The translations under genes and the position numbers were made by a program. 64,000 bases of DNA from Sphingomonas sp. AOB5. GTDB lineage: Bacteria; Pseudomonadota; Alphaproteobacteria; Sphingomonadales; Sphingomonadaceae. Location: contig NZ_JARNTV010000001.1 of assembly GCF_029433115.1 (NCBI RefSeq), forward strand, positions 124,001-188,000, given 5' to 3'. Positions within the stretch are counted from its first letter, which is position 1. Every line of letters starts with the position of its first letter. Below are positions 16,771-25,188 of this stretch, one piece after another. The notes beneath the pieces are model-generated. The model was given only the letters and a program-made list of their open reading frames with translations. It was not told the DNA's origin and searched no databases.

Positions 16771-17694
16771 ATGCGTACCGACCTCGACCATCTGCCACCG
16801 GCCAAGCAGCGCGAGCTGGAGCGCGTCGTCCAGATCCTCTTCGAGGAATTTGGCGACGCGACCGCGATTGCAACTTCGCCCTGGAAGAAGCAGGCGCGCA
16901 TCCTCAAGGTCATCCTGTACGGCAGCTACGCGCGCGGCGGCTGGGTCGATGAGCCGCATACCGCCAAGGGCTATCAGTCGGATTTCGATCTGCTGGTCAT
17001 CGTCAATCACGAGAAGCTGACTGATCGCATCGAATATTGGTCGACCGCCGAGGATCGACTCAACCGCGAGCTGGCTATCACCAAGACGCTGCGGACGCCG
17101 GTCAACTTCATCGTCCATACCACTGCCGAGGTGAATGCCGGTCTGTCGGAAGGGCGGTACTTCTTCATGGACATCGCGCGCGATGGGATTGCGCTCTATC
17201 AGAGCGATCCCGCCGACTTGCCCGAGCCGCAGCCCAAGACGCCGGATCAGGCGCTCGCACTGGCGCGGGAGTATTTTGAGGAGTGGCAGCCCGCTGGCGA
17301 CGGCATGCTCCAGACCGCCAAATTTAGCCTTTCCCAAGGGCGGCTGAAGGATGCGGCGTTCCTCATGCATCAAGCAACGGAGCGCTATTACCATTGCGTC
17401 CTGCTGGTCTGCACCTTCTATACGCCGCACGTTCACAATCTCGGCTTCCTGCGCACGCAGGCCGAGCGGATCGACCTGCGCCTGATCGAGGCATGGCCGC
17501 GCGAGACGAAAGCGGATCGCGCGCGGTTTGAGAAGCTAAAGGCCGCGTACATTAAGGCGCGCTATTCCAAGCACTATCGCATCACCGAAGACGAACTCGC
17601 CTGGCTGGCCGAGCATGTCGAGGCGTTGGGCCGCGTGGTCGAGGTGATCTGCACCGAGCATATCGAGGCGCTTGAACGCAGCGCCGCAGCGTGA
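16771..17694 (+). CDS. fused nucleotidyltransferase (MNT)-HEPN domain protein
   Basis: A 307-residue fusion. The first half is a minimal nucleotidyltransferase with the GS motif ILYGSYARGGW (about residues 48-58) and the metal-binding pair SDFDLLVIV near 71-77. The second half (about 150-295) is HEPN-like: AREYFEEW, AAFLMHQATERYYHCVLLV, FEKLKAAYIKARYSKHY. The canonical HEPN RNase motif R-x4-6-H is not evident; only R-x3-H (RYSKH) is present. MNT-HEPN pairs usually form AMPylation-controlled toxin-antitoxin modules as two genes; here both are fused, as is common beside ParB-like and DUF736 genes in sphingomonads. Confidence 0.8.
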   Translation: MRTDLDHLPPAKQRELERVVQILFEEFGDATAIATSPWKKQARILKVILYGSYARGGWVDEPHTAKGYQSDFDLLVIVNHEKLTDRIEYWSTAEDRLNRELAITKTLRTPVNFIVHTTAEVNAGLSEGRYFFMDIARDGIALYQSDPADLPEPQPKTPDQALALAREYFEEWQPAGDGMLQTAKFSLSQGRLKDAAFLMHQATERYYHCVLLVCTFYTPHVHNLGFLRTQAERIDLRLIEAWPRETKADRARFEKLKAAYIKARYSKHYRITEDELAWLAEHVEALGRVVEVICTEHIEALERSAAA

Positions 17695-17961
17695 CTTCCA
17701 TCTGAGGCAGGGCCGGACGTTTCTCCGAGATCGCAGCACCGACTCCGTGTGATTGCCTTGACCTGTGACCGGTCAGGCCCGCGCGCAACCTTCGCTTCCG
17801 CCATTCTTCCCCGCCGCTGCGCGGCTCCTCGCGAAACAAGAATAGCGTCCGCTCAGGTCCTCCGCTTCGCTGCGGCCGTGCCGGTGCGCGCGGGCCTTCG
17901 AGCCAGCCACCTTCAGTCGGCATCGACGGGAACGGTTCCCGCGACCAAGTGGAGAAAGCCA

Positions 17962-18282
17962 ATGCCTGCCATCGGATATGTCACCCGCGACGAGCATGGT
18001 TCGTTCAAGGGGAACCTCAAGACGCTCAGCATCCGCGCCGACGTCGCGATCGTCCCCAACACCGCGAAGGCCGGCGACACCCAGCCCGACTATCGCGTCC
18101 TGTCCGGCGATATCGAGATCGGTGCCGGGTGGAACCGCCGCGCCGAGAGCAGCGGCCGGGATTACGTCTCCCTCTCGCTGGCGGCGCCCGAGTTCGGACC
18201 GCGGCGGCTCTACGCCAATCTCGGACGCGTGCCGGGCGATGCCGATGACCGCTTTGCGATCATCTGGAATCCAGCGGACTGA
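17962..18282 (+). CDS. DUF736 family protein
   Basis: A 106-residue protein with the DUF736 signature: GYVTRDEHGSFKGNLKTLSI at the start, then PDYRVLSGDIEIGAGWNRR, YVSLSLAAPEFG and LYANLG. The ATG at 17962 follows GGAGAAAG. The family is nearly always linked to conjugative plasmids and integrative elements of alphaproteobacteria; its function is unknown. The 267 bases before it and the 291 bases after it hold no gene that I can support. Confidence 0.9.
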   Translation: MPAIGYVTRDEHGSFKGNLKTLSIRADVAIVPNTAKAGDTQPDYRVLSGDIEIGAGWNRRAESSGRDYVSLSLAAPEFGPRRLYANLGRVPGDADDRFAIIWNPAD

Positions 18283-18573
18283 CGAGAGGCGCGGCGCCTT
18301 CGGGTGTCGCGCACTTCTTTTAGCGTTACGACAGCAAGTGGGTCGGTTGCGGACAAGACGTTTTGACCGCCAGAAGCACAAAGCCGCCCTTTCGGCAGAA
18401 AGATGCAGTTCCGGTAGGATTCATAGCTGAACGTCTGGGCAGCATTAGATAGGCCCGAGATTTTAGGCCCATTCATCACGCTAGCCGACATTCAGTCAAT
18501 TCGGATCCGTCTACAGTAACGCAAACACCACGCCTCGCGAGACGACTGGCCTCTCGTCTGTGCTAATTAAAAA

Positions 18574-19200
18574 CTACTCCTGCTGACCCTGTGCTGGAGT
18601 CAGTGGTTGAACAGGCTGCGTGATCGGCGTCTGCTGAGCGATAGCAGCCGCTCTGCCACTCATTATTGCTAATCGGTATGCAGCCAAGGCGGCTCCAATT
18701 AGGAGGACGATGGCGTACACCGTCAGGAAGTATCCGACGAGACCGGCGAAACCGGTAAGAAGTCGGTTCAGCACCGTAGCCCAGTATGGAGAAAAGGGCA
18801 GCACCCCAATAATATCAATTAAAAGCGTCGACTTGTTCATAATTGCAAATACGATCGCTGCCGTCTGGATAAGAATGAAGTGCAGGAACGTCGCGTTAAC
18901 CATTCGCAGAACGGTCGGGCTGCCGTCAGTAGTCGGCGCATTTAACGCGGCTAACAGCCGCTCATCGGCCAAGCTAAAAATCAAAGCATAAGCGCCAAGG
19001 CTAAACCCAAGAAGATTGGGCAGAAGACTAAGGGGAAGTTCAATCCAATCGGGTCGAAGCCAAGCTGAGTAGGATGCGCCAGACACCAAGACGGAAAAGT
19101 GAAACAGCGGAGAGGAAAGCAGGTCTTTCCACCCGCCGTAGTCAGACCAGTACCGTGAAAGGGCACCCAAAAGTCCCTGGTAGCTGGCGGGAACTCTCAT
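18574..19200 (-). CDS. multi-spanning membrane protein, partner of the DUF4747-like gene
   Basis: A 208-residue protein with about four hydrophobic segments: LFHFSVLVSGASY, LSLLPNLLGFSLGAYALIFSL, ATFLHFILIQTAAIVFAIM and LLTGFAGLVGYFLTVYAIVLL with the adjacent alanine-rich helix, and a proline/glutamine-rich tail. No family is recognised. Its ATG (19198-19200) overlaps the stop of the upstream gene in an ATGA junction, so the two are translationally coupled. The DNA here is visibly less GC-rich than the rest of the window. A membrane effector next to a cytosolic sensor is a common defence layout; that role is inferred. Confidence 0.65.
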   Translation of the reverse strand: MRVPASYQGLLGALSRYWSDYGGWKDLLSSPLFHFSVLVSGASYSAWLRPDWIELPLSLLPNLLGFSLGAYALIFSLADERLLAALNAPTTDGSPTVLRMVNATFLHFILIQTAAIVFAIMNKSTLLIDIIGVLPFSPYWATVLNRLLTGFAGLVGYFLTVYAIVLLIGAALAAYRLAIMSGRAAAIAQQTPITQPVQPLTPAQGQQE

Positions 19201-20066
19201 CCTTGGTTGGCTTCCATACTACGACGAAGGCGATCGAACGCTGCCGCTTCGCTCTCCACCTCGGGATCATAGCGTATCTGATCGATGCGCGGGTTGTCGC
19301 GTGTCGAGATCCTTACATGCCCATCGCCATCATATCCCTTGGCCTCAACCTCCCCATTTGCGAGCGCGGCCGTTCCCAGCCGTCGCAGGCTAGGCGTTTC
19401 CTGGAGTGCACCGCCGGGCGGCGCCGTGTACGCTATCTCGATCCGCTGAGCATGAGCAGCTGCCAATTGGTTGTCGATTTGGCCCTCAAGATCGTCGTCC
19501 CAGATGTCTGGGTTCGGGCGGTCAATGATGAAGCGCACGCTTTTGAGGCGGCGCAACTTAAAGATGCGTTCCAGCGATGTCCTATCTTGCAGAATGCTAA
19601 TTTTGACCGGGCCGAACTGCTGGACGATGAGCTGGTCATCGGAAAGGCCGAGAAATATAGCCTCCGCGCTGTTGGGAGTAAGCTGACGACCGCCGCTATA
19701 CTGCTCGAACGTCAGAATGTGTTTCCTGACGTTCATCGTGAAGCGAAAAGCTGATGAATTCGGATGCGCGTTGGCCGGGATGCTTATCTTTTTCAAAAGG
19801 TCGGGGTCAGCATCCTCAAGGCTGTTTTCGTCGAACCATTTGCTGGTTGGGTCGATCTTTGTGAAGGTGCGAAGGTACCCTTTGATCAAGCCCTCTTCGA
19901 TGTTTCTCCTATCAAGAAGAGTGATCATACCGAACCTGTCGCCCCGAATTCGGACCGGCAATCTCAAATCGTAAAGCGCCTGAAGGTATTGATCATATAA
20001 CTCAGGAGAGTGCGGATGCAGCCGAATGTTCAACGCGCCAACCGCCAGCTTCAATTCTCTTGCCAC
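19197..20066 (-). CDS. DUF4747-like protein
   Basis: The conserved part begins LAVGALNIRLHPHSPELYD and continues with LPVRIRGDRFGMITLLDRR, KWFDENSLEDADPDLLKKI, RFTMNVRKHILTFEQ, FIIDRPNPDIWDDD and a final YDGDGHVRISTRDNPR, which I recall as the DUF4747 pattern; I am moderately sure. I prefer the GTG at 20064-20066 (VARELK, 289 residues) because it sits just before the conserved region; the longest frame would need a TTG at 20219. It overlaps the membrane-protein gene by four bases. Function is unknown; the neighbours are defence-like. Confidence 0.6.
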   Translation of the reverse strand: MARELKLAVGALNIRLHPHSPELYDQYLQALYDLRLPVRIRGDRFGMITLLDRRNIEEGLIKGYLRTFTKIDPTSKWFDENSLEDADPDLLKKISIPANAHPNSSAFRFTMNVRKHILTFEQYSGGRQLTPNSAEAIFLGLSDDQLIVQQFGPVKISILQDRTSLERIFKLRRLKSVRFIIDRPNPDIWDDDLEGQIDNQLAAAHAQRIEIAYTAPPGGALQETPSLRRLGTAALANGEVEAKGYDGDGHVRISTRDNPRIDQIRYDPEVESEAAAFDRLRRSMEANQG

Positions 20067-20378
20067 AGTACCCCCGATACTCCCCTTTCTTTGAAGGTAG
20101 GCCACCGCTCCTTCCCCGGCAAGCAGTTTGCTAAGTATCGAGTGAAGCGCGGGCCCAAGTCCTGACAGCCTAGATACCGACCCAACAGGAAAGCCATGCC
20201 CGGTCAAGGGGGCGGCCAATCAGGACTTGGTAAGGCGACGGCGCCACCCACGCGAACTGGTTCCGATCGCGTAGGTGAATGGCGACGCACGGGCACGGAG
20301 ATCGGCGGACTCGATTTCGAGTACATCGAAGGGAGCCGGTGCCGCGAACTGCCTGATCGCCATACCGGGTCCGTTTTG

Positions 20379-23300
20379 TTATTCGAAGCGGCTAAGTTTT
20401 GCGCGCTCGCTTGCGTCCCAGCGTGAGATATGCCGCTCTAGCCCTTTCAGCACGGTTTCGGCCCAAAGTCGCACGCGTGGATCGGAATGCCGGGTCAGCG
20501 ATGCCACCAGCATGCGGAACTCGATGAGCCGGGCGGTCAGGTTTCCGCTTCCGGAGAAGACGCGCTGCCTAAAGATCCGAAGCACGCGCTCAGGCTGGGG
20601 TGCGGCGGCGACACAGGCCGTGGCGAGCGTCGACCAGCGCACTTCGCCGGCATAAGCGTCGTGGGCGGTCATGGGCACGACCTTTGCCAGAAGCAGGCTC
20701 CTCACCGGGGCATCCGCTTCAAGCCAGCGCAGCACCACCTTCTCGGCAAGAACCTCCTGCGAGAAGAAGATGCGGAGAACATCCTCGCGTGCGTCCTTCG
20801 CCAGTATCTCTTCTAGGACGATCTCCGGATAGCGTCGCGTCAGCAACGTACCCAGCGCCTGGAAACTCGGTAGGATGTAGAGCGTGTCGGGCCGAGCCTG
20901 CATCACCGCCACGCAAATTGCCGCTGCGAGTGCATCTCGGTCCTGATTGACCGGCGTCCATCGTGCGAGATCGGCGACCGCGCTCGGAAGGCCGGCCGCC
21001 CCATCGGCATAGGTGCGCGGGTTGCAGAGGAAGCTTTTAGCGAGCCGGACCATCTCGGCTTCGGGTTCAGCTCCTTCATCGAGGCCGAAGAAGTAACTGC
21101 ACAGAAGCGCGATCGCCGGGTAGACGCCATTGCTGTCGCGATAGATCAGGTCAAGAAAGCTCGCGCGCGAGACTGCCGGGATCAGCTTGATGTTCTTGGC
21201 ATCGATCAGCATCGATATCTGATCGGGGCGCATTTCGCAGGATGACAAGGCGGCAACGATACGCCGCACCGCTTCCTCGTTGAGCCCGATGCTCAGATGC
21301 AGGGCGATAAGGTGCTGGCGAAGCGCCGGGTCCGCCGCCGCCTGGTCGAGCCAAGATTCCGCCATGGCCTGGTCGCGCTGAGCTATACCCTGGATCAAGC
21401 CCGCGAGCATCTGCACCTGTTGTTTGAGCTCTGAATCCGCTGTGAACGCGTAGCGAGCGCTGACCCATAGGGCTTCGGGATCTGTGGCCGCTTTCGCAAA
21501 TGCCGCGCCGAACGCACGGAGATTATCGCTGGACTGGGCCTTATCGCAGCGCCGCATCAGGTCGGTGAAGCTCGCTCCGCCCGTCGCAAGTTGCTCACCG
21601 AGTTGTTCCGCCGGGGAGCGGCGCCCCGTGCTCGAAAATGCTCGCCGGTCCGGCTCGGCTTCGCCGGTCACCATCCGCCAGAGTGTATCGTCACCCCAGT
21701 CAGATTTTCGGCACACAAACGTCTCAAACAACGCAACGGGCGTGTCGGGGCGAAGCGCTCGTTCAAGGTCTCTGACGCCTGGATTCGCACGCTGCCGTTT
21801 ACGACCGGACATATAGGCCAAGTCAGCCGCGGCAGCCAGCCAGCCTTCAAGCCAATATTGCTCCGGTCGGAGTTCGCGCATCGCCGCGGTCGCCAGATCT
21901 GCCGTCGCGCGATCGGCATGATTGGAGAAACTTGCGCAGACCGTTGCGCGCGCCGCGCCCGCAAGGCTTGGATCGCGAGCAGCCGCGTCTCGAATCTGCC
22001 GATAAGTCGCGTCGAACCATGCATGGTCTTCCTCGGGACCCTCAGGTGACCACGCCGGCGTCATAATACGCTGCTCGAAGCTCTGGTCGTTGCGGCCAAA
22101 ATTGTTGGTCATGAGCATCGCTTCGGCCACTTCGAGGCCGAACCGGCGAACCTCTTCACGGCGGTCGTGAAGTAGGCGATCGAGCAAGCGCTGGCGGGCC
22201 CCATGCGCTGCCATGGTCGCCTCGGCAAAAGGCCGGAGCATATCCTGAATGATTTGCGTAACTTTGCGCCGTTCGTCCTCCGTCGCGCCCACCCATAGCT
22301 CGACCAAGGCCGCCATCGCCCGGTCGAACAGCCTGTCGTCATACCCAATTCTAGCGAGCAGCCTTGCCAGATCGTAGCGCCGCTGACCGGCGAGGTTAAT
22401 CGGGCGAGGCGATACGCGTTCCGCCTGCATTCGCTCGATAGCCCGAAGCGCGGCGACCGGTACCCAGGGCGCTATCGCGATAAATCCGCGAAGGCCGTTG
22501 CCGTCGAGCGTGCCGGGATTCTCCAGCGCGCCGCCCGCGGCAAGCAGCATCTCCGCGATGCGCTGTGCTGCTGGCTCGGCACGAAGTTCCCCCAATCTCC
22601 GGGCGAACGAAGCCAGCAATCGCGGTGGAGCATCCAGGAAGCGCTGGAGCAGTCGTGCCGGATCGCTCCGCCGAAGAAAGGGTGCTGCGAGCATATTCGC
22701 AAGAGCCGGCGGCATGACCGCGCGCTGGGGGCCACGCTGCTGGACGACGCCCCAGTCGAGCAGGGTCGCGACGTGGCGATAAAGGACATCCTCGGAGAGC
22801 GCATCGATGGCGGCGAGGGAGGGATGTTCTTCGGTCTCGCCGTCCGCCGCTTCGACATAAAATGCATAGACTAGCGCGGCGATTTCGGCGGAGCGCCTTA
22901 GTCCTGGCTCCTGCTCGCCGCGGCCGGTCCGGAACAGCCGGTCGAGAAGTTGGGAATCGCGCAGCCGGGATAAGTCACCGCCGCGTGCGCCTTCGGCAAT
23001 CTTGAGCGCGATACGGGCATTCCCGCCGGCAAAGTGCGCCAGACGTTCGTAATCCCGGTAGCCCAAGCCGGGTTGGCGCTGACCCAGCAAGTTCGCAATT
23101 AGTTGCGGACTATTGTCGTCCAACCTGACGAATTCGCCTAGCGTGGGGTCGCTCTCGATATCATAGTCGATCGTCAACAGGCTCGACTGGCTTTGCTTGC
23201 GCGAAACGATCTCGGCGAGCTGCGCGTGCGCTCGCGACGTGCAATTATCGACGATGATGACGGATTTGACGTTAGCCAGGACGAGTTGCTCGGCGAGCAG

Positions 23301-24173
23301 CGGTGCGCCGACCGCAAGCTCTAGGCCGGCATCGCCATAAATAGCCTGTTCGGCAGGAAGTTCGCTGCCCTTGGCGATCCGGCCGTCGAACAGCACTTCA
23401 GCGAACCTTGTCTTGCCCATCCCGGACAGACCGACAAGGCGCACGATTCCGCCAGGCTTCGCCAATATCTCGCGCACTGCCCCGAGTGCTGTGCGGATGT
23501 CGACCGTTCTGCCCTGCAGGATTGCGCGCCTGCTTTCATCGAACAAATAGGGCAGCGCCGCGGCCCCGGGCGCCGACCAGTCGCCCGCCGGCCGCCAACC
23601 GCCAAGATCGCGACCAGCCTGGCGCAGCACCCACACGGCAATGCCGAGATGCTGATTTACCCAGCGCGCGATACTGTCGGCGCCAAGGAAATCCGTATGT
23701 ATTTTCTCGGCTCCAGGCACACCCTCTAACGCTTCGCCCATCGCGTCCACTCGCCTGGCATGGGCGGAATGGGAAACGTCGTCGGTCGAAACAATTATAT
23801 AGGCGCCATTAGCCTCGGCCAATTCCTCGAAGATCGCCCGCGCTGCGCCTCCGGGTCGCATTTCGCTGCGAATGGCCGCAGGCGGCATGACTTGGGCTTT
23901 GCATTGGTAATAGATTTTCCGCCGTGGCAGCCAGCCGTTCGGGATAGCTTTGTCGGTCCAGACGATGGCCGCATCGACCCCCGAATCTGCCGCGGTCTGG
24001 TTGCCGCCCACCGAGATGGCGGCAGGTGCGATGCCGCGCGTGCGCGCCTCGGCCTCGAGCAGCAGTCGCAGCAGCGAACGAAGCTGCATGTCGGAAAGCG
24101 CCGCGACAAGTTCCTTACTGACTTCGAACGGCCCCATGTTGAACGATGTAGTTTTGCTCGTCTTGGAAAGCAC
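20379..24173 (-). CDS. large nuclease-STAND NTPase (Avs-like architecture)
   Basis: A 1264-residue protein. Residues about 30-170 resemble a PD-(D/E)XK nuclease: SGVDAAIVW (Asp67) and IYYQCKAQ (Gln90, Lys92). The ATPase has Walker A GLSGMGKTRF at about 248-257 and Walker B VIIVDN near 305-310, followed by a winged-helix-like region and roughly 700 residues of alpha-helical repeats to the end. This is the layout of STAND immune proteins, in which a C-terminal sensor controls an N-terminal nuclease. The annotated start is a GTG; ATG at 24137 is an alternative. It lies upstream of, and on the same strand as, the DUF4747-like/membrane pair, with a 310-base gap to the chosen DUF4747 start. Confidence 0.8.
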   Translation of the reverse strand: MLSKTSKTTSFNMGPFEVSKELVAALSDMQLRSLLRLLLEAEARTRGIAPAAISVGGNQTAADSGVDAAIVWTDKAIPNGWLPRRKIYYQCKAQVMPPAAIRSEMRPGGAARAIFEELAEANGAYIIVSTDDVSHSAHARRVDAMGEALEGVPGAEKIHTDFLGADSIARWVNQHLGIAVWVLRQAGRDLGGWRPAGDWSAPGAAALPYLFDESRRAILQGRTVDIRTALGAVREILAKPGGIVRLVGLSGMGKTRFAEVLFDGRIAKGSELPAEQAIYGDAGLELAVGAPLLAEQLVLANVKSVIIVDNCTSRAHAQLAEIVSRKQSQSSLLTIDYDIESDPTLGEFVRLDDNSPQLIANLLGQRQPGLGYRDYERLAHFAGGNARIALKIAEGARGGDLSRLRDSQLLDRLFRTGRGEQEPGLRRSAEIAALVYAFYVEAADGETEEHPSLAAIDALSEDVLYRHVATLLDWGVVQQRGPQRAVMPPALANMLAAPFLRRSDPARLLQRFLDAPPRLLASFARRLGELRAEPAAQRIAEMLLAAGGALENPGTLDGNGLRGFIAIAPWVPVAALRAIERMQAERVSPRPINLAGQRRYDLARLLARIGYDDRLFDRAMAALVELWVGATEDERRKVTQIIQDMLRPFAEATMAAHGARQRLLDRLLHDRREEVRRFGLEVAEAMLMTNNFGRNDQSFEQRIMTPAWSPEGPEEDHAWFDATYRQIRDAAARDPSLAGAARATVCASFSNHADRATADLATAAMRELRPEQYWLEGWLAAAADLAYMSGRKRQRANPGVRDLERALRPDTPVALFETFVCRKSDWGDDTLWRMVTGEAEPDRRAFSSTGRRSPAEQLGEQLATGGASFTDLMRRCDKAQSSDNLRAFGAAFAKAATDPEALWVSARYAFTADSELKQQVQMLAGLIQGIAQRDQAMAESWLDQAAADPALRQHLIALHLSIGLNEEAVRRIVAALSSCEMRPDQISMLIDAKNIKLIPAVSRASFLDLIYRDSNGVYPAIALLCSYFFGLDEGAEPEAEMVRLAKSFLCNPRTYADGAAGLPSAVADLARWTPVNQDRDALAAAICVAVMQARPDTLYILPSFQALGTLLTRRYPEIVLEEILAKDAREDVLRIFFSQEVLAEKVVLRWLEADAPVRSLLLAKVVPMTAHDAYAGEVRWSTLATACVAAAPQPERVLRIFRQRVFSGSGNLTARLIEFRMLVASLTRHSDPRVRLWAETVLKGLERHISRWDASERAKLSRFE

Positions 24174-24459
24174 CGGAAAAGTTGTTGGCTTAAGACAGTG
24201 CTGAATTGGATTTTCGACCCCTCACGCAGGTCGGGCCTTTGCTCACAAATGAAGCGTGCACGCTCTTGCTTTCGCTGCGCTGCCGCCGACCGTCCCGCTG
24301 TCCGAAGTCAGATGCGTGCCAACCACTCAGTAGCCGCTATTTCTAGAATCGACCGAACCATTGGCAGGCTTCGGGATCAACTTTAGAGCAGCCCATTGAT
24401 CGAGATTGAGCGCGTAGCCGCACTGAAACCGGCCCGAAATGGCAACGAGCAGTTCGCAA

Positions 24460-24678
24460 TCACCAATCTTTCCTCGTCATCTGTTCGAATGCCCGTCGAC
24501 CGCGCCGGCGCCATAGTGCAAGGGCCTGGTCGCGATGTTCGCTCTGCAACGTCGCTGCGCTTTCGACCATGAGGCCGAAGATCACGGCGCGATCGTCGCC
24601 GGTCAGTTCGATCAGTCCGGCTTTCGCGATTAGACCGCCAAGCTCGATCAGCTGGCGGGTTCTCTCGCGGCGCTTCAC
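24460..24678 (-). CDS. traD: TraD-like conjugal transfer protein
   Basis: A 72-residue frame with the TraD signature of Ti-type systems: RRERTRQLIELGGLIAKAGLIEL, then a helical tail ending LWRRRGRRAFEQ. I use the GTG at 24676-24678, giving the usual length of about 70 residues. The frame stays open upstream to 24933 with coding-like codons, overlapping the TraC-like gene in another frame, so a longer protein or an old frameshifted fusion cannot be excluded. It lies divergently from traA across the oriT. Confidence 0.65.
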   Translation of the reverse strand: MKRRERTRQLIELGGLIAKAGLIELTGDDRAVIFGLMVESAATLQSEHRDQALALWRRRGRRAFEQMTRKDW

Positions 24679-24697
24679 GACCCACTCTCGCTTGTCG

Positions 24698-25018
24698 TCA
24701 CGCGCGATCCTGGCTTGCAGCCGGTGACGCTGCGCTGATGCTCGCCGGATCGCGGCGCGCGTCGCCGCGGTGGCTTCCGCCAGCTTTCCGTGATCCTTGA
24801 AAGAACGCCACGCCGCGTTTGCGCCACCCCTCTTTCGTCGCATTGTCCGCAATTTCGACGGTGGTGAGCAGCGCACCTGCGAGTTGCTCGATCGGTAGCG
24901 CGTCGGCTCCCGTAGCAGCCACCAGTTCGCCAAGCTGATGTAGCTTTTGATCCTTGAGGCGCCTGGCCTTGTCTCCCAGCGCCTTCAGTTCGGCGTCAAA
25001 ATCCCGGGGTTTGCGCAT
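24698..25018 (-). CDS. TraC/TraD-type small conjugal transfer protein
   Basis: A 106-residue protein: MRKPRDFDAELKALGDKARR, then LHQLGELVAATGADALPIEQLAGALL and ATKEGWRKRGVAFFQG, the pattern of the short TraC/TraD-annotated proteins found beside traA in alphaproteobacterial plasmids and integrative elements. ATG at 25016-25018 follows GGAGAGGG. It is thought to be an accessory relaxosome protein binding near oriT; its divergent position next to the oriT core at 25131-25159 fits. Confidence 0.75.
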   Translation of the reverse strand: MRKPRDFDAELKALGDKARRLKDQKLHQLGELVAATGADALPIEQLAGALLTTVEIADNATKEGWRKRGVAFFQGSRKAGGSHRGDARRDPASISAASPAASQDRA

Positions 25019-25130
25019 CGGCCCTCTCCATTTGCACGGCAAGGACCGACCAGTTATCGGCGCATTCGATCAGGCACAATGTCCTGAAATCTCATGGGAT
25101 TCCGCAGTCCCGAGAAAGATGAATTCTTTC

Positions 25131-25159
25131 GAGGGCGCGCTTATACGTCGTGCCGACGT
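25131..25159 (+). other. oriT core of the Ti/RSF1010 (Q-type) class
   Basis: The stretch GGGCGC-x2-TTATACGTCG (25133-25150) closely matches my recollection of the core nick region of Ti and rhizobial oriT sites. It is followed by a perfect inverted repeat, ACGTCG (25145-25150) and CGACGT (25154-25159). Its place between divergent TraC/TraD-like genes and traA is exactly where Ti-type oriTs lie. The nick position itself is not resolved here. Confidence 0.75.
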
Positions 25160-25188
25160 GCTGCTTGGGGTGTAGATGGGTTGCCGCA

